A stretch of DNA of 64,000 nt from Sphingobacterium sp. lm-10 (GTDB lineage Bacteria > Bacteroidota > Bacteroidia > Sphingobacteriales > Sphingobacteriaceae), in contig NZ_JAMJWC010000001.1 of the NCBI RefSeq assembly GCF_023554555.1, forward strand, positions 806,001 to 870,000. Direction: 5' to 3'. How positions within the stretch are numbered: position 1 is the stretch's first letter; each line of letters begins with the position of its first letter. Positions 1 to 8,112 of the stretch are shown in pieces. A model generated the notes under the pieces. It was given only the letters and a program-made list of their open reading frames with translations, was not told the origin of the DNA and did no database searches. The position numbers and the translations under genes are program-made.

Positions 1-474
1 AATTACACGGGTGATCAAAGCTTCTACATATTCACGTGCACGACCTTCGCGCTGCAACAATGCGCCATAGCTGGACCACAAGCGAATGCGGTACCGTGTT
101 GCCCGTTCTGTATTTATTTGTTTTAGGTTTTTTTCCGCAGCCATATACAGCTGTTTAGCTTTATCTGGATCCGCGTCAAAGTAGGCAGATGCCCTATAAA
201 AGTCAATTACTCCGCCTTGAAATGCATGGTCTTTATTTTTAGGAAAGAGCGTTTGTGCCTGTTCGATATACTGAAAAGCCTGTGCTGTATCATAGTCGCC
301 CCAAAAGAAACTGAGATCTAACAGTGCAAATGCTTTGTCTTCATTATCCGGACGTACTTTGATTGTTTGGTAAATACTATCTCCGTACTCCTGAATATCA
401 CGCATAGACTGTGCGCTGGCAGAGTAAGCTGCAAGAGATAATATGACGCCAATAAGCCAACGGCAACCCTTCAT
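1..474 (-). CDS. Secreted tetratricopeptide-like protein, N-terminal part (runs off window)
   Basis: The frame is open from an ATG at 474 down to base 1 and continues outside the window, so only about the first 158 residues are visible. It begins with a basic, hydrophobic signal peptide (MKGCRWLIGVILSLAAYSASAQ), cut probably after AQ. The following helical sequence has the spacing of tetratricopeptide repeats (AFALLDLSFFWGDYDTAQAFQYI, then a second helix pair with PDKAKQLYMAAEKNL). In this phylum such an N-terminus commonly belongs to a periplasmic TPR sensor of a histidine kinase or LuxR-type regulator, but the output domain is not in view. The next gene lies 59 bases upstream in the same orientation. 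Confidence 0.6.
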   Translation of the reverse strand, partial: MKGCRWLIGVILSLAAYSASAQSMRDIQEYGDSIYQTIKVRPDNEDKAFALLDLSFFWGDYDTAQAFQYIEQAQTLFPKNKDHAFQGGVIDFYRASAYFDADPDKAKQLYMAAEKNLKQINTERATRYRIRLWSSYGALLQREGRAREYVEALITRVI

Positions 475-533
475 AGAATAGGATGTATTCTCCAAATAGG
501 AAAGTTACGGAATTACGGATGAAGTTGCATGCA

Positions 534-1514
534 TTAGCGCCAAATCACTTGCCCGCCTGCCGCTTCTATCTTTCCGTCGCGCCAAATCACGGGAATCACA
601 CCCGATGAATTAGCAACTACTGGATCTACATTATACACTTTGCCATCATTAGGGATAATCTTCATATTCCATACATAGCCAAAAGGTCCGGTCTGTCTAT
701 AGTCGGATCCCACTAAGATATGCTTACCATCTGGAGAAAATACAGATTCTGCTTCTTTGAAGTTACTTTCTGTAATTTTCACCGGTTCTGATCCGTTCAT
801 ATCCATGGTATGCAGGTGGTTGCCAATACGAACAAGCAATTGCGTTCCTGCAGGATTCACCGCCAGATCTCCCCAATCATCATAGGCCATATCTTTAACT
901 AGCTTGCCAGAAGTGTACGGCGGATCCAAGCGAATGATGAAATTTTTGTGTGTAAGCAATATCCCATTGTTGGGAAGCCAAAGTCGGGTTTCGTTGAAAT
1001 CAAATTCCTCGCCATTAATGTCAATTAAACGGGTTACAAACTCGCCGTTTCTGCGCAGAATCGTAATGCCATCGTCTTCATCATTTGATGTAATCATGAT
1101 CAAGCTTTTATCGTGCGACAAATATCCTTTACAAAATGCATTTAATCCGGGACTGTTATATACAAAGTTTTCCAATGTAGCATTGTCGGACATGTTACTG
1201 ATCGTGAAGCGGATCGGGTAAACACCTAATGTACTTTCATTAACAACAGTAAGCCGCTCGGCGCCATCTCGAGAGACATCAAAGTTATTCAACTTACGAT
1301 TGTCTGGTATGAATGCGCCACCTGAGCCTGACGGCATTGTGAACCGTAGAATTCCTTCTGTAGCCCAGTCATAATAAATCGTTCCCGAAAGGTTATTCAA
1401 ACTACCACCGGTATCATCATCTCCTATTCCGTCGCTCTTAGAACAGGCAGTCAGAGAGAGTGATACCGCTATAAATAGGTAGTACGCATAGGCGAATGTG
1501 GAGTATGTTTTCAT
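534..1514 (-). CDS. Lipoprotein with TolB/PD40-like beta-propeller repeats
   Basis: A 326-residue protein starts with a lipoprotein signal peptide: a hydrophobic stretch followed by SLTACSKSDG, where the Cys is the probable lipidation site. The body contains repeats of the type found in TolB-like and PD40 propellers: DWGDLAVNPAGTQLLVRIGNHLHTMDMNGSEPVKIT and FSPDGKHILVGSDY are typical strands around a sequence such as SPDGK. Such proteins sit on the periplasmic face of a membrane and usually bind proteins or ligands; no enzyme motif is visible. It is followed at 59 bases by the TPR-like gene in the same direction, so the two may be co-transcribed. Its specific role is unknown. Confidence 0.65.
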   Translation of the reverse strand: MKTYSTFAYAYYLFIAVSLSLTACSKSDGIGDDDTGGSLNNLSGTIYYDWATEGILRFTMPSGSGGAFIPDNRKLNNFDVSRDGAERLTVVNESTLGVYPIRFTISNMSDNATLENFVYNSPGLNAFCKGYLSHDKSLIMITSNDEDDGITILRRNGEFVTRLIDINGEEFDFNETRLWLPNNGILLTHKNFIIRLDPPYTSGKLVKDMAYDDWGDLAVNPAGTQLLVRIGNHLHTMDMNGSEPVKITESNFKEAESVFSPDGKHILVGSDYRQTGPFGYVWNMKIIPNDGKVYNVDPVVANSSGVIPVIWRDGKIEAAGGQVIWR

Positions 1515-1590
1515 AAGATGATATCTAAAGTGTGATATGTATTCTTAAAATTCGCATTATCTATTTTCTTTAGCAATCCACGAAAACCAG

Positions 1591-1598
1591 TATTTTTG
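1591..1598 (+). promoter_or_regulatory. Promoter -7 box of recX
   Basis: TATTTTTG matches the Bacteroidota -7 consensus TAnnTTTG exactly. A TTTA at 1569-1572, 18 bases upstream, is one base off the -33 element TTTG. The predicted start of transcription, a few bases after 1598, leaves a leader of about 12 bases before the recX ATG at 1616. Confidence 0.55.
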
Positions 1599-1615
1599 CA
1601 GCAAAGCCATTCTGT

Positions 1616-2110
1616 ATGCTAGAAAGTGAACGCCCGAAGAAAGTGTATACGCCTATGCAGGCAAAAGCAAAAGCCGAGAGCTATTGTGCATTTCAGGAAC
1701 GGGCACAGCAAGAAGTGCGAGATAAGTTGTATAGTTGGGGGCTTCACTCGGGTGACGTAGAAGCAACCATTAGTCTGCTGATAGAAGACAACTTTTTAAA
1801 TGAAGAGCGATTTGCTCGTGCATATGTGCGAGGTAAATTTAAGCTTAAAGGATGGGGAAAGATAAAGATCAAGCAGGGATTAAAAATGAAGCAAATTTCT
1901 AATCCATTGATCCGAATTGCATTAACAGAGATCGAAGCAGAAGAATATTATGCTCGTCTGGAGTCAATTATAACTAAGAAGAACCAATTGATAAACGAGG
2001 AAAACAGTTACAAAAGAAAACATAAACTTTTTCAATATGCACTTGGCAGAGGTTATGAATCCAATTTGATAGCAGAAGTGCTCACCACACAGGTCAATAC
2101 GGAAAATTAG
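1616..2110 (+). CDS. recX: Regulatory protein RecX
   Basis: A 164-residue protein of the RecX family, the usual length. RecX binds RecA filaments in the cytoplasm and limits their activity in recombination and SOS induction. The three tandem three-helix repeats are recognisable: AKAKAESYCAFQERAQQEVRDKLYSWG near residues 16-45, then SLLIEDNFLNEERFARAYVRGKFKLKGWGKIKIKQGLKMKQIS, which is the most conserved block of the family, and a last repeat near 130-155 (YKRKHKLFQYALGRGYESNLIAEVL). recA is not in the window. An exact -7 box lies 18 bases upstream. The gene converges on the PA2169-like gene and a strong hairpin separates them. Confidence 0.9.
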   Translation: MLESERPKKVYTPMQAKAKAESYCAFQERAQQEVRDKLYSWGLHSGDVEATISLLIEDNFLNEERFARAYVRGKFKLKGWGKIKIKQGLKMKQISNPLIRIALTEIEAEEYYARLESIITKKNQLINEENSYKRKHKLFQYALGRGYESNLIAEVLTTQVNTEN

Positions 2111-2125
2111 CATAGCACAAAAAAA

Positions 2126-2159
2126 GCATCTGTATAAATCCTATTATTTATACAGATGC
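2126..2159. terminator. Bidirectional intrinsic terminator between recX and the four-helix gene
   Basis: A perfect 14-base-pair stem (2126-2139 with 2146-2159) encloses a six-base loop. A run of seven A at 2119-2125 becomes a U-run for transcripts of the minus strand, so it is a canonical terminator for the gene at 2202-2645. For recX the U-run is short. Confidence 0.85.
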
Positions 2160-2201
2160 CTTAAATATTCTTACTCTACCCTCATTATTTGAAGGCAATT
2201 G

Positions 2202-2645
2202 TTACTTTGATAGATCGCGCAATGCTTTTATCGTATCGTGACCTTCGTTAACTTCCTGTGCTTGAGCAGTCAAAACCTGTCTCAACTCACCCGTAATTTC
2301 TACATCTTCAAGTGCTTTCTTATAGGCTGCTTTAATCGCATCTTCTCCGCGTTCTGCTTCGTCAAGGATGCTTTTGCGATCACCGCCACTAAATACAGAT
2401 TTAATATCTATCCATGCACGGTGTAATGTACCCGCTACACTTTTATCCGTATCTACTTCTTCTCCCAATCTACCAACTTCAGCACTTAGTTCTTGCGCAA
2501 AGCGTCTGCTCTGATCAGCATATTTTGAAAACACCTGCTTTAAGTCGATATTCTCATCTTTGATATCCTCATTAGCTTTATCAAAGCCTGCTACACGATC
2601 GTTATTAATTTCGATCAAATCTTGTAATATTCCAACTTTTCCCAT
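2202..2645 (-). CDS. PA2169 family four-helix-bundle protein (DUF2383)
   Basis: A 147-residue, fully helical, charged protein without signal peptide or membrane segment. The N-terminal LQDLIEINNDRVAGFDKANEDI, the central SVAGTLHRAWIDIKSVFSGGDRKSILDEAERGEDAIKAAYKKAL and the C-terminal helix with EVNEGHDTIKALRD are the hallmark of PA2169/DUF2383 proteins, which fold as a ferritin-like four-helix bundle. The family is often linked to general stress responses in Gram-negative bacteria, but the biochemical role is unknown. It is a single-gene unit, with its own terminator at 2126-2159 and 156 bases of upstream sequence in which I found no clear promoter box. Confidence 0.85.
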   Translation of the reverse strand: MGKVGILQDLIEINNDRVAGFDKANEDIKDENIDLKQVFSKYADQSRRFAQELSAEVGRLGEEVDTDKSVAGTLHRAWIDIKSVFSGGDRKSILDEAERGEDAIKAAYKKALEDVEITGELRQVLTAQAQEVNEGHDTIKALRDLSK

Positions 2646-2801
2646 GATTTTATGTTTTTATAAGATCCGAAAAATATTTATCGGACCTTATAAGAACAGA
2701 TACAAAGGTTAAAGGTTTTATGTATAAATAGTCAAACATCCTGTTTAACTTTTTTTAAGAGTTCATCGCGGAACGTAACACAATTACCTCCGTGAGATGG
2801 C

Positions 2802-4181
2802 TTAATCTTTATTTAGTAGTGAGGTTTTTTTAGTGTCTTTCATAAAAATGTAGACAATCAATGAACAGGCTATGCAGGCTGTGATATACCAGTAATAGTA
2901 GGTTTCTACTCCGTTCTTCTTCAAGAATAGGGCAATATATTCTGCTGAACCGCCAAATATGCTAACCGTCAATGCATAGGGCAATCCTACACCTAATGCG
3001 CGGATACTAGCAGGAAACATTTCTGCCTTCACCACGGCGTTGATGGATGTGTATCCTGAAACGATGATTAGCGCTACCATAAGGTAAGCAAATGCCTCCC
3101 ATACTGATGTAGCTCGGCTTAAACCCGTAAGCAACGGTACGGTACACACGGTACCTAAGATACCAAATCCTAAAAGCAGTGGTCTTCGACCAATTTTGTC
3201 TGATAGTAGGCCAAATACAGGTTGCAAAGCGGCAAAAATAAACAAAGACAGGAAGGAGATTAAAGTAGATTGCTCTTTGGTCAGGTTAACGGTATTGACC
3301 AAAAACTTTTGCATATAGGTCGTGTAGGTATAAAATGCCAGCGTACCACCAAGTGTAAGCCCAACTACCGTGACTAATGCCTTCGGATAACGCAACAATT
3401 CTCGTATTGAACCTTCTTTACGCGTGCTTTCCGGCGTGGACGTATCCTGCAATTCTTGCTCACTTTGTGTTCTGTTTCTTTCAAAAGAATCCGTTTCATG
3501 TAGGTTTTTTCGCAGATACAATGCAATAACTGATAATATAGCACCAATCACAAATGGTATTCTCCATCCCCATTCCATCAGTTGACTCTCTGTGAGCAGG
3601 AATTTTTGTAAAACAAGTTGTATTCCTAAAGCGATCAACTGTCCGCCGATTAGAGTAACGTATTGAAAACTAGAATAGAAACCTCGTCTATCTGCAGTTG
3701 CCATTTCGGAGAGGTAGGTAGCAGATACGCCGTACTCTCCTCCCACGCTAAGCCCTTGCAATAGGCGGGCAACGAGTAATAAAATCGGTGCAATCACGCC
3801 CACTGTCGTATAGGTAGGCGTTAACGCGATTAGCAATGAACCGAAGGACATGAGCAACACAGACATGGTCATTGCTTTTTTGCGACCAACACGGTCGGCT
3901 ATTGTACCGAATAGCCAGCCACCGACCGGTCGCATCAAGAATGCGACTCCAAAAATACCAGCAGAATTCAGGTATTGTGTGGTCTGGTCTGCCTCCGGAA
4001 AAAAGGATGAAGAAAAATAAATAGCAAATGCGGAGTATGCGTACCAGTCATACCACTCTACCAAATTGCCGATAGATCCACCCATTATTGCTTTCAATCG
4101 TGCTTTGACAGTTAATTCGCTACTGTGCCCATTTCCTTCCCCTAAGGATGGGTCAGTAATTTTTGTCATGTTGTTCATCAT
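2802..4181 (-). CDS. MFS transporter, metabolite:H+ symporter (MHS) family
   Basis: A 459-residue inner-membrane protein with about 12 hydrophobic segments. It carries MHS-family signatures: GSIGNLVEWYDWYAYS at the first transmembrane segment, the loop 2-3 motif ADRVGRKKAM, RLLQGLSVGGEYG in segment 4-5, and SDKIGRRPLLL in the second half. Relatives take up alpha-ketoglutarate, citrate, shikimate, proline or betaine by proton symport; the substrate here cannot be read from sequence. It starts 12 bases after the stop of the porin gene, so the two form an operon moving a solute across both membranes, and the two-component genes upstream point to regulation by the substrate or a related signal. 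Confidence 0.85.
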   Translation of the reverse strand: MMNNMTKITDPSLGEGNGHSSELTVKARLKAIMGGSIGNLVEWYDWYAYSAFAIYFSSSFFPEADQTTQYLNSAGIFGVAFLMRPVGGWLFGTIADRVGRKKAMTMSVLLMSFGSLLIALTPTYTTVGVIAPILLLVARLLQGLSVGGEYGVSATYLSEMATADRRGFYSSFQYVTLIGGQLIALGIQLVLQKFLLTESQLMEWGWRIPFVIGAILSVIALYLRKNLHETDSFERNRTQSEQELQDTSTPESTRKEGSIRELLRYPKALVTVVGLTLGGTLAFYTYTTYMQKFLVNTVNLTKEQSTLISFLSLFIFAALQPVFGLLSDKIGRRPLLLGFGILGTVCTVPLLTGLSRATSVWEAFAYLMVALIIVSGYTSINAVVKAEMFPASIRALGVGLPYALTVSIFGGSAEYIALFLKKNGVETYYYWYITACIACSLIVYIFMKDTKKTSLLNKD

Positions 4182-4193
4182 AGAAATATAAAA

Positions 4194-5627
4194 TTATAAG
4201 GTTATTTGTAATGATAAAATATGCTCTCCTCGGCGTGTAAAAACTTGACGGGTGTCTATCGTGTAAAGCGGCCTAGATTGATATTGGTATACGAGCTTAG
4301 CATTTTGAGATAATATGTATAAGTTGGCGCCTAAATTATAAAAGTGACCAATCTGGTTGACGCCATCAAAATCTTTGTATTCGTAGGATATGAATGGCTG
4401 AACCTTAAATTTGTTGCTGAATTTAGGGAGGACATAACCGGTTTGGGTGTACCACACATATCCCGTACCATTTAAAATCCTATTATTCCCAAAACCCTCT
4501 AAAGCCACTTGCCCTTCAAAGTCAGGGTTTTCTTCTCCAGGATTTAGAATTCCGGAGAATCTTAAATAATTTGGACCAAATTGATTTTTGTAGATAACCG
4601 AATAAAAGCTAAAAGCCGCTTCTTTCTCTTTCGCACCTATTGGCATGTCTACAAATACGTCCAAACCGGCATTTGTCTGATTATGGGATGTGAGTACATC
4701 CCGATCTGTACTAAATGTTAGGGCTGCATCTTTAGTAAAATATATCCCTCCACCAATATTGAAGACACGTTTATAACCCAGATACGTACCCGCAAAAAAT
4801 GCTGTACTGGTCAATTCCTTATCCCAAAATTGGTACATGCCGTACATGGAATAGGATAAAGCACCCGCCAGATTGTTTTCTACTGCTACGTTTGGCAAAG
4901 TAGGTAGGCGATCAGTCGCGAATGGCTTATTGATCGCAACGCGGTAATTGAATCGATCAAACTCTCCATGCGCAAAGACACCAAATTGTCGTGCAAACTG
5001 ATCAGAGACCTCAATATTAGGGAAATTTAATACAGGTAGATCTGCTGTCAGCATTTTTGTTGTACTAGCATTCGTCATCCGACTAACACCCGCCCAGCCA
5101 TGTAATCCGAGACCTACATATAGGTGATTCCTGTTGAGTGTTTTAGAAATGGCATTGATGCGAGGCTTTAATGCCACTTCATTATAGGCATCCATGAAAA
5201 ATATCTGAGGTTTTTTGCCTGCTCCTAAAGCTCCTGTACCGTCATTTGGTCCACCAGATATAAATGATTGATTATTAATACCGAATTGCATTTGAATCGA
5301 ATACCAATTAGATAATTGGGCATTCATGATGATCCTCATACGTCGAATGCTGGCATCGTATGTATTATCTTGTGGATGACTGTTCACTGCTGTGCCGGGA
5401 TTGTTTTCTACCATTCGAAGCCATAATTGACTGGAAAGAGAGAATCGAAGAAATTTGTCTTCCGCATTTCCGAAATTTATGAGCATTTCTCCTAAAGAAC
5501 TTTTGAATGGATCGCTAAAGAGAATATCATCTGCTCGAATATTATGGGATTCATCCTTTTTATCTTCTTGTGCAATAGCCTGCATGCTACACACTACTAG
5601 AATACATAGTAATAGTTTAAGTTTCAT
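4194..5627 (-). CDS. Outer-membrane porin-like beta-barrel protein
   Basis: A 477-residue protein with a clear signal peptide (MKLKLLLCILVVCSMQAIAQ) and alternating beta-strand pattern with many aromatic residues. The block YDASIRRMRIIMNAQLSNWYSIQMQFG resembles the start of phosphate-selective and alginate-type porins, where a strand with RR is followed by a paired hydrophobic strand. The C-terminus (GEHILSLQITL) ends as a barrel strand. It is transcribed with the MHS transporter gene 12 bases downstream, suggesting an outer-membrane entry pore for the same solute. It lies 82 bases after the histidine kinase gene, in a gap that carries a direct repeat at 5648-5672. It could instead be a generic porin. 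Confidence 0.7.
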   Translation of the reverse strand: MKLKLLLCILVVCSMQAIAQEDKKDESHNIRADDILFSDPFKSSLGEMLINFGNAEDKFLRFSLSSQLWLRMVENNPGTAVNSHPQDNTYDASIRRMRIIMNAQLSNWYSIQMQFGINNQSFISGGPNDGTGALGAGKKPQIFFMDAYNEVALKPRINAISKTLNRNHLYVGLGLHGWAGVSRMTNASTTKMLTADLPVLNFPNIEVSDQFARQFGVFAHGEFDRFNYRVAINKPFATDRLPTLPNVAVENNLAGALSYSMYGMYQFWDKELTSTAFFAGTYLGYKRVFNIGGGIYFTKDAALTFSTDRDVLTSHNQTNAGLDVFVDMPIGAKEKEAAFSFYSVIYKNQFGPNYLRFSGILNPGEENPDFEGQVALEGFGNNRILNGTGYVWYTQTGYVLPKFSNKFKVQPFISYEYKDFDGVNQIGHFYNLGANLYILSQNAKLVYQYQSRPLYTIDTRQVFTRRGEHILSLQITL

Positions 5628-5647
5628 TTTATAATTCGGTTAGCGGG

Positions 5648-5672
5648 TGAAACCACAACGCGAATGAAACCA
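5648..5672 (-). repeat. Direct repeat TGAAACCA x2 upstream of the porin gene
   Basis: TGAAACCA occurs at 5648-5655 and again at 5665-5672, 17 bases apart, between the kinase stop and the porin start. Tandem half-sites upstream of a transporter operon are the usual layout of an OmpR-type operator, and the regulator gene is next door. No exact -7 box was found here, so the assignment is inference. Confidence 0.35.
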
Positions 5673-5709
5673 TCAAATCTGATTTAATTTTGAAGAAACT
5701 TTGTAAATT

Positions 5710-6972
5710 TTAGGAATTAACAAGAAAGCAATGCATGCTGTTTTTATATTCATAGGATATCTCGTAGCCATAGGTATTTAAGATTTTACGTACCAAGGCC
5801 AAACCAATACCTATTGCATCAGGATTGTTGAGGCTAGATTGAAAGCGATTAAAAATAATCGAGGAGTCCAGTCCTTTGCTCAATCCCGTATTTCTGATGT
5901 ATACCTGATCCGGGTAGATAGTTATTTGTATTTGGCCTCCGACGTAGTTGTAACGGATGGCATTACTTAATAAATTTGACCAAACCATGGGCGACAACAG
6001 TCTACTTATAAATAAATGGCACTCTCCTTCTGTTTTTACGTCAATACTGATATTTTTCATTTCCATCAATTCTTCGTATTCTGATATGGTCGTACGAATA
6101 TCTTGCATAACATCGACCGATTCTCCTGCTGGCGGATGTTGCTCCAAACGCATTAATAAGACCAAAGATTTATTGATAGAAGAAACGCGCAATACACTAT
6201 CGTACATCGAACTTAAGCTTTGTAAATCTGTTTCGGTCAAGTCACGATCCATTAGTAATTCGATCTTCCCTTTAATGTTTGCTAGTGGAGTCCGTATCTC
6301 GTGCGCCAGGTTCTCGGTGAACTCCTGCAGTACATCGTAGTGTCTGATGGTCTGCCGCGTCAAATGATGCATGATCACATTCAACCTTTTTAATTCTTTA
6401 ATGGAGGTTATTGTCGTTGTTATTGGCCTTTTCTTACGCACATCAAAATTGCTCATTTGTTGCAATAAATTGTAGAAAGGACTGTACAAATTTCGAGAGA
6501 TTAATTCTCCTAGGAATAAGACGGAAATGATAATAAATACAAATATCCATGCAACCACCATGAGTAAGCCAACTAAGAATTCCTCGTCTATAATAGTAAG
6601 ATTTATCTCTGATTGTATGGCGTAATGTTTACAGTCAATAAAAGGATATGAATCGACGGTGACACGATGGACATTTGTTTGAAACGCTTCATTCCATGAA
6701 TAATTTGTTTCGGATACCACCATACTCACCAAACTATCCTGCGATTCGTTGAGCATTGTAATACGGACGTGTGGAAATTGTTGCCTTAGTAGGTCAACGG
6801 ACTGCCCTTGCGAAATCCGTTCTTCGATGACATGATTTAGATTTTTCAGCTTACCTAATGCAGATTGAGAAGTCGACCTTTCCACAGCAAAGTAAAAGAT
6901 CAGAAATCCAAAGATAAGTGATACAAGGACTATACTTGTAAAGTAATAGGTGACTCGGGTACTAAGATCCAT
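5710..6972 (-). CDS. Sensor histidine kinase of the two-component pair
   Basis: A 420-residue membrane kinase. Two transmembrane helices (about residues 9-29 and 132-154) flank a periplasmic sensor of roughly 100 residues without a recognisable fold. The cytoplasmic part has a phospho-acceptor box AHEIRTPL, an N-box SNLLSNAIRYN, an F-box (IIFNRFQSS) and a G-box IGIGLALVRKIL. The G1 box reads IRNTG in place of the usual D-x-G, a variant seen in other Bacteroidota kinases. It starts one base after the regulator stop, so the two are translationally linked. The porin and transporter genes follow. The likely job is to sense a solute or envelope signal and phosphorylate the regulator encoded at 6974-7651. 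Confidence 0.9.
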   Translation of the reverse strand: MDLSTRVTYYFTSIVLVSLIFGFLIFYFAVERSTSQSALGKLKNLNHVIEERISQGQSVDLLRQQFPHVRITMLNESQDSLVSMVVSETNYSWNEAFQTNVHRVTVDSYPFIDCKHYAIQSEINLTIIDEEFLVGLLMVVAWIFVFIIISVLFLGELISRNLYSPFYNLLQQMSNFDVRKKRPITTTITSIKELKRLNVIMHHLTRQTIRHYDVLQEFTENLAHEIRTPLANIKGKIELLMDRDLTETDLQSLSSMYDSVLRVSSINKSLVLLMRLEQHPPAGESVDVMQDIRTTISEYEELMEMKNISIDVKTEGECHLFISRLLSPMVWSNLLSNAIRYNYVGGQIQITIYPDQVYIRNTGLSKGLDSSIIFNRFQSSLNNPDAIGIGLALVRKILNTYGYEISYEYKNSMHCFLVNS

Positions 6973-6973
6973 T

Positions 6974-7651
6974 TTACTCGCACCACTTGTATCCTATGCC
7001 GTAAATAGTCTTAAGATAATCGCCTCCGCCAGCATCTTTAATCTTCTTTCTGAGATTTTTAAGGTGTTGATAGATGAAGTCTATATTATCCAAATTGTAG
7101 GTATAATCTTCCCAAAGATGTGTTGCGATAGCCTGTCTGGATAAAACTCTGCGCTTGTTGTTTAAAAAATACGTTAACAATAAAAGTTCCTTTTTGGTAA
7201 GAGGCACGATTTGTCCCATGATTTTACATTCATACTGCTCCAGGTTTACTACGATTTCGTTGAATTGCAGAATTGACTGTTCAGAATCTTCTGATCCACG
7301 CCTCTTTACAGCCATTATTCTGGCCTTCAGTTCGGGTAGTGAGAATGGTTTCGTCATGTAATCATCTGCACCGCTATTCAACCCGATTAACTTGTAATCA
7401 ATAGAGTTATTAGCAGAAACGATAATTACTTTTGTAGATCTGGCATTTGATTTTATAAATGGTACCAATTCCATTCCCTGTCCATCGGGTAATACCAAAT
7501 CTAATAAAACAACATCCATCTGATTGCTCAATAAGAAGTTTTTAGTTTGTTGAATAGTAGAGGTCCAGTAAGTTTCTAGTCTGTCTTTTTTAAGAAAATC
7601 TATTACATTTTGAGCAAGACTCTTCTCATCCTCCACAATTAATATCCGCAT
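6974..7651 (-). CDS. OmpR/PhoB-family response regulator
   Basis: A 225-residue regulator. The receiver (about residues 1-115) has the acidic pocket VEDE, the phosphorylated Asp in VLLDLVLPDGQG, the Thr/Ser switch IIVSANN and the Lys in MTKPFS. The C-terminal winged helix (about 130-222) ends with the typical FIYQHLKNLRKKIKDAGGGDYLKTIYGIGYKW. The frame is open to 7750, but the ATG at 7651 fits the conserved start MRILIVEDE of receivers and is preferred; the extra 33 residues would be AT-rich intergenic sequence. It is followed after one base by its kinase gene and then by the porin-transporter pair, which it probably controls. Confidence 0.9.
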   Translation of the reverse strand: MRILIVEDEKSLAQNVIDFLKKDRLETYWTSTIQQTKNFLLSNQMDVVLLDLVLPDGQGMELVPFIKSNARSTKVIIVSANNSIDYKLIGLNSGADDYMTKPFSLPELKARIMAVKRRGSEDSEQSILQFNEIVVNLEQYECKIMGQIVPLTKKELLLLTYFLNNKRRVLSRQAIATHLWEDYTYNLDNIDFIYQHLKNLRKKIKDAGGGDYLKTIYGIGYKWCE

Positions 7652-8112
7652 ATCTCTTAACAATTGTACACTAAATAGCACTGCTATTATATTATAAAGG
7701 TAATTGTTTTGTTTGAAATAAATATTTTTCACACTAAATAACTCCAGCAAATTTTGTTAAACTTTATCTTGGATATAAGGTCGCAGAAAAGCTTTTTCAA
7801 TCAGAATTAAAGTATGAGGAAAGTATGACAAGGAATTACGAGCTTGCGAAGAAAGATTTGGATAATTGTCGTATATTAGGAATTATCTCTGATAATGTAT
7901 AGCAAGTTTCATTATGTAGTCTTTGAAGGCTTTTTTCAAGCTTTCTACAACACTTTTTATGAGTTTTTGTGTTACCTACTTTAGGTTAGATATTCTTTGC
8001 CACAATAGTTATTTAACTGTCTTATCAATGGTGATGAGAGGAAATTTAATAATATAACAAGTCTTAAAAAACAATCATTTTTTAATTTCGCAAGAGGATT
8101 AACCGACAAAAT
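7652..8112. other. 461-base intergenic region between divergent signalling genes
   Basis: AT-rich spacer between the regulator start and the kinase at 8113. It should hold both promoters: TACCTTTA on the minus strand and TTAATTTC shortly before 8113 are approximate -7 boxes only. A short plus-strand frame of about 55 codons (7738-7902) has protein-like codon use but no plausible early start; from its internal ATG at 7825 only 25 residues remain. I see no RNA gene or repeat here. Confidence 0.4.

Noticed and set aside
7652..7750. N-terminal extension of the OmpR-type regulator
   Set aside because: The extra 33 codons are AT-rich spacer and receivers start at MRILIVEDE; ATG 7651 is preferred.
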